This document shows, piece by piece, positions 1-8,769 of a DNA stretch of 64,000 nucleotides. The notes beneath the pieces are model-generated. The model was given only the letters and a program-made list of their open reading frames with translations. It did no database searches and was not told the DNA's origin. This stretch comes from Flavobacterium sp. IMCC34852 (lineage in GTDB: Bacteria; Bacteroidota; Bacteroidia; Flavobacteriales; Flavobacteriaceae), in the NCBI RefSeq assembly GCF_030643905.1, contig NZ_CP121446.1, forward strand, positions 2,604,001 through 2,668,000, written 5' to 3'. Within the stretch, counting starts at the first letter, position 1, and each line of letters opens with the position of its first letter. A program made the position numbers and the translations under genes.

Positions 1-1
1 T

Positions 2-589
2 TCTTTTGCGGCCAATGACACTACCAAAGTGGTCAACAAAGACGGTTTTCATGTCGATTGGAAAATTTTAGACATCAACCGCACTTTTTCGCAGCAATAC
101 GCCAATGTTTTACCCAATTTAGAAGATTACCGCTTTGGGGTAAAATTAATCGATACTGTCGACGAATACCAGCAAAACGAACGCGTTTCAAAGTATGGCT
201 TCCTGGTAATCGGTTTGACATTTCTGATTTTCTTCTTAATTCAGTCGATAAGCAAAATCAATATTCATATTTTTCAATATTCAATGATTGGTATTGCGCT
301 GATTATGTTTTACACTTTATTGATTTCAATTACTGAACACAGTAGTTTTAGTTTAGCTTATGCCATTTCCGGAATTGCGGTGGTAGTTATGATTACACTC
401 TATTCGATTTCGATTTTGAAGAATAGAAAATTCCCGCTGTTTATTGCGACGTCACTTTCTGTTTTGTACACCTTCATTTATGTGATTATCCAAATGGAAG
501 ATTATGCGCTTTTGGTGGGAAGCATTGGCTTATTTTTCATCCTCGGAGCCGTGATGTATTTCTCCAGAAAAATTGATTGGGGAAAGTAA
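2..589 (+). CDS. creD: CreD-like inner membrane protein, C-terminal part (5' end outside window)
   Basis: The reading frame is open from the left edge, so this is the C-terminal roughly 195 residues of a longer protein. It has a short soluble stretch, then about six hydrophobic segments starting near VSKYGFLVIGLTFL, followed by the SITEHSSFSLAYAISG region. This order (SKYGxLxIGLTFLxFFL, later SEHxxFxxAY) is typical of the CreD / cell envelope integrity family, which usually has about 450 residues. CreD proteins sit in the inner membrane and in enterobacteria respond to the CreBC system; the role in Bacteroidota is unclear. The only possible internal start, GTG at 29, is not the real start because the frame continues upstream. 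It ends at a bidirectional hairpin shared with menC. Confidence 0.8.
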   Translation, partial: SFAANDTTKVVNKDGFHVDWKILDINRTFSQQYANVLPNLEDYRFGVKLIDTVDEYQQNERVSKYGFLVIGLTFLIFFLIQSISKINIHIFQYSMIGIALIMFYTLLISITEHSSFSLAYAISGIAVVVMITLYSISILKNRKFPLFIATSLSVLYTFIYVIIQMEDYALLVGSIGLFFILGAVMYFSRKIDWGK

Positions 590-600
590 CTTTTTAAAGC

Positions 601-632
601 AAAAAAACCTGTTCAAATGAGCAGGTTTTTTT
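601..632. terminator. Bidirectional hairpin terminator between creD and menC
   Basis: A run of A, a 7-bp stem (CCTGTTC / GAGCAGG, one G-T pair) with loop AAAT, then a run of T. The A and T runs extend the stem and give a U-tract in either direction, as expected between convergent genes. It overlaps the menC stop codon by 2 bases. Confidence 0.8.
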
Positions 633-1677
633 ATTCAAAATCATCCAAATTAATTTTCCAATCGGACTCATTTCTATACCAAAGTTGGCCTTGTGAAACT
701 TGCAGCGGACAATCAAAATTATTGGTATACAAACTTCCGGTTCCTAAACCTTGTGGCATTAAATTGTTTTGTAAAAAAGTAAATTGAGCAATCGCGTTCA
801 AACCGACATTACTTTCTAAAGCGGAAGTAATCCACCAACCGATATTTAATTTTTCGGCCAGGGAAATCCATTCTAAAGTACCGCGAAAACCACCGATGAA
901 ACTTGGCTTCAAAATGATGTATTGGGGTTGGATTTTTAACAGTAATTGTTCTTTATCTTCCAAAGAAAATACACCAATGAGTTCTTCATCCAAAGCAATT
1001 GGCAAATTGGTTGATTTACACAAAACTGACATCGTGTCAGTATGGTTTTTCTGAATCGGTTGCTCTATGCTATGTAATTTAAAACCAGTTATTTGATTAA
1101 TTTTATCTAAAGCTTCATTTTCAGAAAAAGCACCGTTAGCATCAACCCTAATCTCAATCGTATTTTCATCAAAATTTTGACGAATAAAGCGCAATAATTC
1201 GATTTCTTTGTTGAAATCTATGGCGCCAATCTTCATTTTTATACAGGTAAATCCTTGGGCAATTTTTTCTTCTATTTGGCGTTTCATAAAGGCTTCATCA
1301 CCCATCCAAACGAGTCCGTTGATGACGATAGATTTTTCGCCCGAGGTAAATTTTGACGGAAATAAAACAAAAGGATTTTCACTTTTTAAAGACAAAAAAG
1401 CCATCTCTACTCCAAATTGAATGGATGGAAATTCGATCAATTCTTGCCATAATTTTTCCTCGCCAAGGTGAATATTTTCACAAACCCAACGCAATTTTTC
1501 TTCATAATCGGGACGATCATCAGCCGATAATCCGCGTAAAATTCCGCACTCGCCTATGCCTTTTTTACCGTCTTTTTCGAGTATTAAAAACCAGGTTTCT
1601 TTGTCGGTCAAAACGCCTCGAGAAGTGCCTGAAGGTTGCTTAAAATGAAGAACGTATTTATGGTAAGTTGCTGTCAT
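631..1677 (-). CDS. menC: o-succinylbenzoate synthase (MenC)
   Basis: Enolase-superfamily enzyme that dehydrates SHCHC to o-succinylbenzoate in menaquinone synthesis, in the cytoplasm. The 348 residues carry the expected catalytic set: the KMK pair (K147, K149), metal ligands D179 (in RVDANGAF), E205 (in SIEQP) and D230 (in ALDEE), and the second lysine K257 (in ILKPS). The length suits the family. The start lies 4 bases after the stop of the TPR protein gene, so the two are probably co-transcribed. With menA and menB nearby on the same strand, assignment to MenC rather than another enolase-superfamily racemase is well supported. Confidence 0.93.
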   Translation of the reverse strand: MTATYHKYVLHFKQPSGTSRGVLTDKETWFLILEKDGKKGIGECGILRGLSADDRPDYEEKLRWVCENIHLGEEKLWQELIEFPSIQFGVEMAFLSLKSENPFVLFPSKFTSGEKSIVINGLVWMGDEAFMKRQIEEKIAQGFTCIKMKIGAIDFNKEIELLRFIRQNFDENTIEIRVDANGAFSENEALDKINQITGFKLHSIEQPIQKNHTDTMSVLCKSTNLPIALDEELIGVFSLEDKEQLLLKIQPQYIILKPSFIGGFRGTLEWISLAEKLNIGWWITSALESNVGLNAIAQFTFLQNNLMPQGLGTGSLYTNNFDCPLQVSQGQLWYRNESDWKINLDDFE

Positions 1678-1681
1678 CTTT

Positions 1682-2881
1682 TTAGTCTAAAACGCGTAAA
1701 ACTTTTTTAAAATTATCGGTAGGAAAACCATTTTTTTCAAACTGTTGCATGTCGGTTTTGGCTTGGCTTGCCCAACTTTTATTCCCCGACAAATTGTTTT
1801 GTTTGTATTTTTTATGGATGTCTTTCGCCTTATTTATTCGATCGGTAAACATATAAACATGTGCCAATTGCAAACGATAATGCAGCTCCGACGGATTCAG
1901 GGCAATGGCTTTTTCAAAAGCTTCCTCCGCTTTTACAAATTGTTTGGACGACAAATACAAACCGCCCAGCAAACCATAATCTGTAGCTGTGGCTCTGTTT
2001 TTTTCAATGATTTCCTTTTGAATTTTAGCAATAGCTTCTTCTGATTTATTGGTAAAATTCAGTTTTTTAGCTTCGCTCCTGATTTTTTCCAAATAGCCGG
2101 TCAATTGTCCTGAATTAACCAAGCTTTCTTCTGCCATAGTATCAATGGTTTTGGCTTTCTCAGCCGCCAGAAGCTTTTTATAATCCGAATAAGTATATTT
2201 AGTTGTAAAAGCCTTTAAGAAATCGCCTAAAAACAAATCTTTATTGGCCACTTTTGAAGTCATTTCTAATTTTTCGACCAAGGCTAAAATCTCTTTTTTA
2301 TTCTCGGGTGTCCAACCGCTTCGCAGATTGTAATTTACCCAAGGCACAACTTCCAAAACGATTTTTTCTTTCATCACCCAATTGTCGCTTTGAAAGCCAA
2401 ACCAGAGATTTCGAGTATTTAGTGGCAGACATTTTGATTTCTCGGTAAGTAGTTTGGCCGCTTTATTCACCGGCTCGTCTTGAACAATACAAGCATTCTT
2501 GGGTGTTCCGGTCTTTTCGTATTGTAACGCGTCATTTTCACTGGTAAACACCGCAAACTTACACTTGTCATCACCGGAAATGGTTGAAAGTAAAAACACT
2601 GTTCCCGCAGCACCTTGACTGATTCCTGTTGGATCCGGAATTGCTTTTAGTACAGAAACCAAACTCGAACTGATTTTTTGATTGTCATCCAAAAGCAAAA
2701 TGCGATAAACCACCTCAGTAGTTCCAATCGGGAAATCGGTTGTTTTGATTACTTTTCGTTTTCCGGCCTCAAGAATAATAGTTTCATCGGTTGTCCTGAT
2801 GTTGTCCCAAAAACCCTCATTGCTTTGTCCGAATGTACCAATAGTGAATGTTAACAGTATTCCTAAAATTGAAAATTTCAT
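1682..2881 (-). CDS. Exported TPR-repeat protein in the menaquinone cluster
   Basis: 399 residues with an N-terminal signal peptide (hydrophobic residues 4-18, cleavage likely after TFGQ). The first part is not recognised. Residues about 285-370 form at least two TPR-like helices (ATDYGLLGGLYLSSKQFVKA; HYRLQLAHVYMFTDRINKAK). The protein probably works in the periplasm. It is directly upstream of menC with a 4-base gap, but nothing in the sequence ties it to quinone chemistry, so the link may be only positional. Function unknown. Confidence 0.75.
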   Translation of the reverse strand: MKFSILGILLTFTIGTFGQSNEGFWDNIRTTDETIILEAGKRKVIKTTDFPIGTTEVVYRILLLDDNQKISSSLVSVLKAIPDPTGISQGAAGTVFLLSTISGDDKCKFAVFTSENDALQYEKTGTPKNACIVQDEPVNKAAKLLTEKSKCLPLNTRNLWFGFQSDNWVMKEKIVLEVVPWVNYNLRSGWTPENKKEILALVEKLEMTSKVANKDLFLGDFLKAFTTKYTYSDYKKLLAAEKAKTIDTMAEESLVNSGQLTGYLEKIRSEAKKLNFTNKSEEAIAKIQKEIIEKNRATATDYGLLGGLYLSSKQFVKAEEAFEKAIALNPSELHYRLQLAHVYMFTDRINKAKDIHKKYKQNNLSGNKSWASQAKTDMQQFEKNGFPTDNFKKVLRVLD

Positions 2882-2904
2882 AAGATATTTTTCGTTCCCA
2901 AAAC

Positions 2905-2934
2905 AATAAGAGTGCCAAAAATGACACTCTTATT
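2905..2934. terminator. 10-bp perfect hairpin between metallo-hydrolase and TPR genes
   Basis: AATAAGAGTG at 2905-2914 and its exact complement at 2925-2934 enclose a 10-base loop. It lies after the stop of the hydrolase gene on the minus strand; the U-tract on that strand is weak, so this may attenuate rather than fully end transcription into the TPR-menC pair. Confidence 0.55.
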
Positions 2935-2950
2935 TTCTGTATTAATTAAA

Positions 2951-3628
2951 TTAAAGCGAAATGCTCTCTCCAATTTCCAAAAGCATCAAGTCTTTTCCGG
3001 CGTCGAAGAATTTCTTTTTGGCTTCATCATGGTTGATGACAATAAAACCGAAAGTATCATAATGACAACCTAAAATCTTATCACAATCAACAAAATCAGC
3101 TGCTATGATTGCGTCTTCAACATCCATTGTAAAGCAATTACCAATAGGGAAAATAGCTAAATCAAGTTTCGTTCGCATTGGAATCAACTTCATATCCATG
3201 GTCAAAGCTGTATCGCCGGAGATGTAAATGTTTTTGTGTTCACCTTCGATTACAAATCCTCCGGGGTTGCCACCGTAACTACCATCGGGAAAAGAACTAG
3301 AATGGATGGCGCTTACATATTTTACTTTACCAAAATCAAACTGCCAACTTCCGCCGTGGTTCATCGGATGGTATTGAAAGCCTTTATTGCCGAAATGAGT
3401 TGCGATTTCCCAATTGGATACAATAACTGAATTATTTTGCTTGGCAATGGCTTCTACATCTGCAATATGGTCGAAATGAGCATGTGTAATCAGGATGTAA
3501 TCTGCTTTTAAAGTATTGATATCAATATGAGCCGCTTTTTCATTTCCGGTAATAAACGGATCGATTAAGATGTGTTTTCCGCTGACTTCAATTCCGATAC
3601 AGGCATGTCCGTAAAAAGTTATTTTCAT
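2951..3628 (-). CDS. Metal-dependent hydrolase, UPF0173 (metallo-beta-lactamase fold)
   Basis: 225 residues, a single metallo-beta-lactamase domain. The metal-binding motif THAHFDH gives H49, H51, D53 and H54; further ligands are likely H114 (IHSSSFP region), D139 (SGDTAL) and the histidine in GCHYDTF. The family (UPF0173, YtkL-like) is widely conserved but the substrate is unknown. No signal peptide, so cytoplasmic. It follows menA by 15 bases and is probably in the same transcript. Gene identity as a family member is certain; a role in menaquinone metabolism is only suggested by context. Confidence 0.88.
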   Translation of the reverse strand: MKITFYGHACIGIEVSGKHILIDPFITGNEKAAHIDINTLKADYILITHAHFDHIADVEAIAKQNNSVIVSNWEIATHFGNKGFQYHPMNHGGSWQFDFGKVKYVSAIHSSSFPDGSYGGNPGGFVIEGEHKNIYISGDTALTMDMKLIPMRTKLDLAIFPIGNCFTMDVEDAIIAADFVDCDKILGCHYDTFGFIVINHDEAKKKFFDAGKDLMLLEIGESISL

Positions 3629-3643
3629 AATTGTCGGTTTAAA

Positions 3644-4567
3644 TTAAACATAGTTCACCACTACATCTGAAATAAAGAAAATCAGACACAAGGCCAAAAG
3701 AACCGAAAGCAGAAACGTGCTGATGGCTAATTTCTTCAATTCGGGATCTAAAAGTTTAGGGTTTTGGTTTTTATAAACAGTAATCAAATGACTTATCAAT
3801 GGGAAATAAGCCACCACAAAAATATATTGGTCGAAGTGAAAATCGTTTAAAAAAGCAAATATCAACACTAAAATCATGGCCGAAATCACCAAAAAGAAGT
3901 GGTATTTTTTAGCCGCTGCGCCACCCATTTTGACCACGATAGTATTTTTTCCGGCTTTTCGGTCGCTTTCTTCATCACGCATATTGTTTAAGTTTAAAAC
4001 TCCAACACTCAAGAAGCCAATAGCTGTGGCAGGTAATAACAACAACCAATCAATGGTTTTCGAGAACATAAAATAAACCCCGAAAGCACTCACCAATCCG
4101 AAGAAAATAAACACAAATAAATCGCCGTAACCTCGGTAACCGTAAGCACCTTTTCCAACCGTATAGCGAATCGCTGAAGCAATCGCTAAAATACCCAATA
4201 TCAAAAAGACAAAAGAATACAGTAGATAACTTTCTTTAAAAGCAAAATAGATTAGCAAAACCGCAAAAGCCAAAGTAATTAAAGCTGTAATCACCATCGC
4301 TTTTTTCATGGCTTGTGGTGTTATGAGCCCGCTTTGAATGGCGCGTTTGGGTCCAACTCTGTCCTCGTTATCCGTACCTTTTACCCCATCGCCGTAATCG
4401 TTGGCAAAATTGGATAAGATTTGCAATCCTAAAGTGGTCAGCAACGCAAAAATAACGATGTTCCAATTGAACATTCCCTGTGACATCGCATAAAAACTTC
4501 CAACAATAATACCCGATACCGAAAGTGGTAAAGTTCTAACTCGCGCGGCTTCAACCCAGTGTTTCAT
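3644..4567 (-). CDS. menA: 1,4-dihydroxy-2-naphthoate polyprenyltransferase (MenA)
   Basis: UbiA-superfamily membrane prenyltransferase that attaches the polyprenyl tail to DHNA to make demethylmenaquinone. 307 residues with 8-9 membrane segments. The first Asp-rich motif is NDYGDGVKGTDNED followed by RVGPKRA, as in MenA proteins; the second is NMRDEESDRKAGK. The N-terminus (KHWVEAARVRTLPLSVSG) is also typical. It lies 16 bases after the large PH-domain gene and before the UPF0173 hydrolase, on the same strand as menB and menC. Confidence 0.95.
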   Translation of the reverse strand: MKHWVEAARVRTLPLSVSGIIVGSFYAMSQGMFNWNIVIFALLTTLGLQILSNFANDYGDGVKGTDNEDRVGPKRAIQSGLITPQAMKKAMVITALITLAFAVLLIYFAFKESYLLYSFVFLILGILAIASAIRYTVGKGAYGYRGYGDLFVFIFFGLVSAFGVYFMFSKTIDWLLLLPATAIGFLSVGVLNLNNMRDEESDRKAGKNTIVVKMGGAAAKKYHFFLVISAMILVLIFAFLNDFHFDQYIFVVAYFPLISHLITVYKNQNPKLLDPELKKLAISTFLLSVLLALCLIFFISDVVVNYV

Positions 4568-4583
4568 AGTAATTTTAATTTAT

Positions 4584-6086
4584 TTACATCCAATTGCTGT
4601 TAGAGGTTTCTATCTCGTACAGCCAAAGGTTTACATATTCGTTTATTTTGTCAAATTGGCCCAAATGAAAGGTAATGTTTCCCCCAGCGGTATGCATCGT
4701 CAACGAACCAATATTCAGGCTTTTATGCCAAAACAACTGCGAAGTCGTGATGGCTTGTATTTTACCGATTTCAATTATTTCATGATCAACATCCCAAGCA
4801 CCGCTTTGTTTGATGATATGATTGTCATTGACAAACAAACGGTAATTTCGGAATCCGAAAAACAGCAAAACCGACATGAAAATAGTGTAAAAAACAGCAA
4901 TGTTTGCGTAATCAAACACTATGGGTTCCGCATATTTTCCGAACAAAAAATAACCCGTTAAAGGTAGCACAATAATGATAAATACCGAAAAAATCAGTTT
5001 TCGAAAATTAGGTTGCATCAACGCCCCTTTTTCAGGCAATTGTTTGAACAATAATTTTAAAATTTCATCTCGTTCAGTCGTATTACAACCCGGAATTTCA
5101 ATCAGCGATTTATTGTCTTTCTTTTCGTTGCTGATGGCTTGTCTGATTTTGATTTCCAACACATTGAGTTTCTTTTGGAAATAGTTACTCGAAATCTTAA
5201 CAATCTGTACCTTCTCGGGTTTTAATATCGTACTTTGGGTATTGATTAAGCCGTAAGTCAACATCAGCGAGCCTTTTTGCTTGGTCACCGTATAGTCGAA
5301 AAACTTAATGATGGTTCGCAAAATATTAATCAGAAACACTACGGTGAACATGATCAAGATAAAGACCAATGCCGAATACCAAACCGAATTGTTATCGACA
5401 AAACCTTCCAATTTTTCTGTGCTGATAACATCTTCTGCGCCGGCTTGATGAAGGTTTTCATAAATGGTAAAGAAGAACGTCAATATCAAACCCACGCTTT
5501 TCACATAGTTGGAAGTAATGCCGATTTTGAGCAAACTGCCCAAATTAATTTTAAGAAACGGAATCGCTTTGTATTCGGGCTTTTCGGCTGCAATTACTTC
5601 TTCGGTAACGGCTACTTTTGTACCTTCATTTTCCAATAATTTCGATTTCAAAGCCAAAGCTAAATCGTGCGAAATGGCTTTGATATTGCCTTCTTTTTTG
5701 TCGCTTCCGGCAGTATCAACATCCAACGCATAAACACCGATAAACCTTTGAATTAAGTTTTGTTTGATGTTAACCTGCTGTATTTTGTGGAGTTGAATCG
5801 TCGTTTTGGTCTTATTGATGATTCCGTCACTAACGATAAACTCTTCATTTTCCTCATCAATGTAAAAAGTGAAATTTCGATAATTCAAATAAGAATAAAT
5901 CCCTAACCAGGCTAGCATGCCTAGTAAAATCATTGAACCGATAAAAACAGATTGAGTATTCGCTTTCAATAAAGTAATGACAATAATCGGCCATGTGGCT
6001 TTGAGTACCTGAAAAACCATCTCCAGGAAAATCACCAAAATACCCACCAAAGACTGGCGTTGCGGCTGATTGAAATTGGATTCCAT
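4584..6086 (-). CDS. Membrane protein with bacterial PH (DUF304/bPH2) domains, YdbT-like
   Basis: 500 residues. Paired membrane segments near the N-terminus, around residues 195-255 and again around 360-405 are each followed by a bPH2-type segment (FTFYIDEENEEFIVSDGIINK; KQKGSLMLTYGLINTQSTIL; RLFVNDNHIIKQSGAWDVDH). This three-module layout matches the YdbT half of the Bacillus YdbS-YdbT pair. Function is not established; a membrane-stress or export role has been proposed for relatives. Its ATG overlaps the stop of the upstream PH gene (TAATG), which suggests translational coupling and a YdbS-YdbT complex. Confidence 0.8.
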   Translation of the reverse strand: MESNFNQPQRQSLVGILVIFLEMVFQVLKATWPIIVITLLKANTQSVFIGSMILLGMLAWLGIYSYLNYRNFTFYIDEENEEFIVSDGIINKTKTTIQLHKIQQVNIKQNLIQRFIGVYALDVDTAGSDKKEGNIKAISHDLALALKSKLLENEGTKVAVTEEVIAAEKPEYKAIPFLKINLGSLLKIGITSNYVKSVGLILTFFFTIYENLHQAGAEDVISTEKLEGFVDNNSVWYSALVFILIMFTVVFLINILRTIIKFFDYTVTKQKGSLMLTYGLINTQSTILKPEKVQIVKISSNYFQKKLNVLEIKIRQAISNEKKDNKSLIEIPGCNTTERDEILKLLFKQLPEKGALMQPNFRKLIFSVFIIIVLPLTGYFLFGKYAEPIVFDYANIAVFYTIFMSVLLFFGFRNYRLFVNDNHIIKQSGAWDVDHEIIEIGKIQAITTSQLFWHKSLNIGSLTMHTAGGNITFHLGQFDKINEYVNLWLYEIETSNSNWM

Positions 6087-6601
6087 TAGAGTTGTTTTTG
6101 AATTTTACCCATCAACAATTGCTTGATGTTTTCGGCTTCCTCTTTGGCAATCCCCGGAATCTCCAAATCGCTGGAAATGCCGCCGGCAGTAAAAATTTCC
6201 ACTTTGGCCAAACCAAAAAAACGAGCAATAAAACCCTCATGAAGTGCTACGTGTTGGACACGATTATACGGAATCACCATCGTATTGGTCGCGATAATAC
6301 CGCTTCTGAAAATCACATCATGGTTTCTGAAAGCATAGGCTTTTTTCTTGAAGCTAATTCGCGACAATAATAAAGCAATAGCAAAAACAGCGGTGTAGGC
6401 CGAAAAAATTAACGGCTTCTGCTCTACTACTTCATCCACCAAAAAAAACAAAATAACCATAATGGCTAAACCCAAGAAAAAAAAGCTAAAAATACTAATC
6501 AAAATCACTTGCCAATATTTGGAATCAATTGGTGACAATTGAACCGTTTCAAAACGTGGCAAAGCCTTCGTGTCAATGGTTTCGTTGGTAAAGTTTTCCA
6601 T
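6086..6601 (-). CDS. Small membrane PH-domain protein, YdbS-like
   Basis: 171 residues from the ATG at 6601. An upstream in-frame TTG at 6631 would add ten residues but is a poor start and the ATG begins the usual hydrophilic leader (MENFTNETIDTK). Two membrane segments (about residues 30-80) are followed by one bPH2 domain (FRNHDVIFRSGIIATNTMVIPYN; RVQHVALHEGFIARFFGL). It overlaps the following, larger PH-domain gene at TAATG. Such small/large pairs resemble YdbS/YdbT; biochemical function unknown. The cluster position between menB and menA suggests co-expression with menaquinone genes. Confidence 0.8.
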   Translation of the reverse strand: MENFTNETIDTKALPRFETVQLSPIDSKYWQVILISIFSFFFLGLAIMVILFFLVDEVVEQKPLIFSAYTAVFAIALLLSRISFKKKAYAFRNHDVIFRSGIIATNTMVIPYNRVQHVALHEGFIARFFGLAKVEIFTAGGISSDLEIPGIAKEEAENIKQLLMGKIQKQL

Positions 6602-6644
6602 ATATTCTTTTATAATTATTTTATAAATCAAATCTGAACTGTCA

Positions 6645-6663
6645 TTCCCAACTTGATTGGGAA
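6645..6663. repeat. Short intergenic hairpin TTCCCAA-CTTGA-TTGGGAA
   Basis: A perfect 7-bp inverted repeat lies between menB and the small PH gene. There is no U-tract on the minus strand, so it is more likely an mRNA hairpin or a copy of a dispersed intergenic repeat than a terminator. Confidence 0.5.
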
Positions 6664-6676
6664 CTGAACACTGATT

Positions 6677-7519
6677 TTATGGAATCCATTTGTTTTTACC
6701 GAAATTGGGTTTTCTTTTTTCCAAAAAGGCATTTCGCCCTTCGATGGCTTCATCGGTCATATACGCCAAACGAGTGGCTTCACCGGCAAATACTTGTTGT
6801 CCTACCATACCGTCATCGGTTAAATTCATGGCGAATTTCAACATTTTAATAGACGTTGGCGATTTCTCTAATATTTCTTGTGCCCATTGGTAAGCGGTAT
6901 CTTCCAATTCTTCATGCGGAATCACAGCGTTCACCATGCCCATATCAAAAGCGTCTTGCGCAGTATAATTTCGACCTAAAAAGAAAATCTCGCGGGCTTT
7001 TTTCTGACCGACCATTTTGGCCAAATACGCCGAACCGTAACCGCCGTCAAAACTCGTTACATCAGCATCGGTTTGCTTAAAAATGGCGTGTTCTTTACTG
7101 GCTAATGTCAGGTCACAAACCACGTGCAAACTGTGTCCTCCACCAACAGCCCAACCCGGAACTACAGCAATTACGACTTTGGGCATAAAGCGAATTAAGC
7201 GTTGGACTTCCAATATATTCAATCGGTGATAACCGTCTTCGCCTACATAACCTTGATGACCGCGGGCTTTTTGGTCGCCACCGCTGCAAAATGACCAGAT
7301 ACCGTCTTTAGTACTTGGTCCTTCGGCTGAAAGCAAAACCACTCCGATAGAAGTATCTTCCATAGCATCATAAAAGGCTTGATACAATTCACTGGTCGTT
7401 TTCGGACGGAATGCATTGCGAACATTCGGTCGGTTAAAGGCTATTCGGGCTACACCGTCGCATTTTTTATAGGTAATATCTTCAAATTCTTTGGCAGTAA
7501 TCCAATTGATAGTGCTCAT
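6677..7519 (-). CDS. menB: 1,4-dihydroxy-2-naphthoyl-CoA synthase (MenB)
   Basis: Crotonase-family enzyme that closes o-succinylbenzoyl-CoA to DHNA-CoA. 280 residues, with VRNAFRPKT near residue 37, the oxyanion-hole region SFCSGGDQKARG, the GWAVGGGHSLH segment, and the MenB-specific FDGGYGSAYLAKMVG. The C-terminus (NAFLEKRKPNFGKNKWIP) is also characteristic of MenB. It is the first minus-strand gene of the cluster, about 75 bases before the PH pair, and diverges from the C1 peptidase gene. Confidence 0.96.
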   Translation of the reverse strand: MSTINWITAKEFEDITYKKCDGVARIAFNRPNVRNAFRPKTTSELYQAFYDAMEDTSIGVVLLSAEGPSTKDGIWSFCSGGDQKARGHQGYVGEDGYHRLNILEVQRLIRFMPKVVIAVVPGWAVGGGHSLHVVCDLTLASKEHAIFKQTDADVTSFDGGYGSAYLAKMVGQKKAREIFFLGRNYTAQDAFDMGMVNAVIPHEELEDTAYQWAQEILEKSPTSIKMLKFAMNLTDDGMVGQQVFAGEATRLAYMTDEAIEGRNAFLEKRKPNFGKNKWIP

Positions 7520-7560
7520 GTCAAAACTTACTTTATAAGGATTATTATATTTTAGTTAAA

Positions 7561-7620
7561 AATAGTTGTCAGCAAACAAAAACTATTATTTTAGCGTAAA
7601 AATAACTCATTTTTTGAGTT
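7561..7620. promoter_or_regulatory. Inverted repeats in the divergent menB / C1 peptidase intergenic region
   Basis: Two inverted repeats occupy the 126-base divergent gap: AATAGTT (7561-7567) with AACTATT (7581-7587), and AACTCA (7604-7609) with TGAGTT (7615-7620). They could be operator or mRNA hairpin elements for one or both genes. No convincing Bacteroidota promoter boxes could be paired here. Confidence 0.35.
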
Positions 7621-7645
7621 TAACCTCATCACCAAACATATTCTT

Positions 7646-8737
7646 ATGAATAAAACTTTCATCACCGTTACAGCATTATTTTTAAGTTTAAATACTTTTT
7701 CGCAAAAGTATGATTTTCAAATAATTAAAGATATCGAAGCTACTCCGGTAGTTGCCCAACAAAACACCGGAACTTGTTGGAGTTTCTCCACTACTTCATT
7801 TTTGGAAGCGGAAATTATACGTCTTAAAGGCACCAATGTAGACCTTTCAGAAATGTACAATGTGCGAAACATTTACTTAGACAAAGCAGATAATTATGTC
7901 ATGCGTCAGGGAAAAGCGCAATTTGGCGAAGGCGGTTTAAATCACGATGTCATCAACAGTGCTCGAAAATACGGCATTGCTTTGCAAAGTGATTTCTCTG
8001 GTAAAATTAACCCCGATGACCCATATGACCATACTGAAATGGTGGCTGAACTAGAAGAAATTCTTAAATCAGCCGTAGATCTAACCCCTGCTAAATATGC
8101 TAATTGGAAAGAAGACTACAAAGCTGTTCTGGATAAACATATGGGCAATACTGATGGCGTGAATCCTATTATTGCACAAAAAATTTCAGCGGAGTATAAG
8201 ATTGATTTGAATGATTATATCACGATAACTTCTTTCACACATGAACCCGTTTATTCTAAATTTATCTTGAATATTCCTGACAACTTTGCCAATGGTTTCT
8301 TTTATAATTTGCCTTTAGACGAATTTGTTCAAAATATTGATTATGCCCTTAACAATGGTTTTACGCTTGCTTTAGACAGCGATGTAAGTGAAACAACTTT
8401 TTCCGGACCAAAAGGGATTGCTGTGATCCCCGAAAAAATCGAAGATGCCATGGCCATATTAGAGGAAATCAAACCCGAGAAAAAGATTACCGCTGATTTT
8501 CGCCAAGCCGAATTTGAAAACTACAATACAATGGATGACCATTTGATGCACATAGTGGGCAAAGCCAAAGACCAAAAAGGAAATATTTATTACAAAGTCA
8601 AAAATTCTTGGGGAACAGCTTCGGGTAGAAACGGATTTGTGTATATGAGTGTTGCCTACCTAAGATTAAAAGCAATATCAGTATTACTTCACAAAGACGG
8701 TTTACAACCACAGACCCGGAAAGCATTGGGTTTATAG
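7646..8737 (+). CDS. Secreted C1-family cysteine (amino)peptidase, bleomycin hydrolase-like
   Basis: 363 residues with a signal peptide (1-19, ending NTFSQ). The papain-fold catalytic site is complete: Q39 and C44 in QQNTGTCWSFS, the histidine in DDHLMHIVG, and the asparagine in VKNSWG. The motif spacing and the extra loops are like C1B aminopeptidases (PepC / bleomycin hydrolase), but the protein is shorter than the classical 440-450 residues and is exported, as is common in Bacteroidota. It probably degrades peptides outside the cytoplasm. It stands alone and ends at a strong hairpin. Confidence 0.88.
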   Translation: MNKTFITVTALFLSLNTFSQKYDFQIIKDIEATPVVAQQNTGTCWSFSTTSFLEAEIIRLKGTNVDLSEMYNVRNIYLDKADNYVMRQGKAQFGEGGLNHDVINSARKYGIALQSDFSGKINPDDPYDHTEMVAELEEILKSAVDLTPAKYANWKEDYKAVLDKHMGNTDGVNPIIAQKISAEYKIDLNDYITITSFTHEPVYSKFILNIPDNFANGFFYNLPLDEFVQNIDYALNNGFTLALDSDVSETTFSGPKGIAVIPEKIEDAMAILEEIKPEKKITADFRQAEFENYNTMDDHLMHIVGKAKDQKGNIYYKVKNSWGTASGRNGFVYMSVAYLRLKAISVLLHKDGLQPQTRKALGL

Positions 8738-8738
8738 C

Positions 8739-8767
8739 AAAAAAGGAAGCAATTAGCTTCCTTTTTT
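8739..8767. terminator. Bidirectional terminator between C1 peptidase and dioxygenase genes
   Basis: A 12-bp stem (six A, GGAAGC) with loop AATTA and the complement GCTTCC followed by six T. It fits a two-way intrinsic terminator between these convergent genes. Confidence 0.85.
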
Positions 8768-8769
8768 AT

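Noticed and set aside
6645..6663. Terminator after menB
   Set aside because: Hairpin has no U-tract on the coding strand; listed as a hairpin repeat instead.
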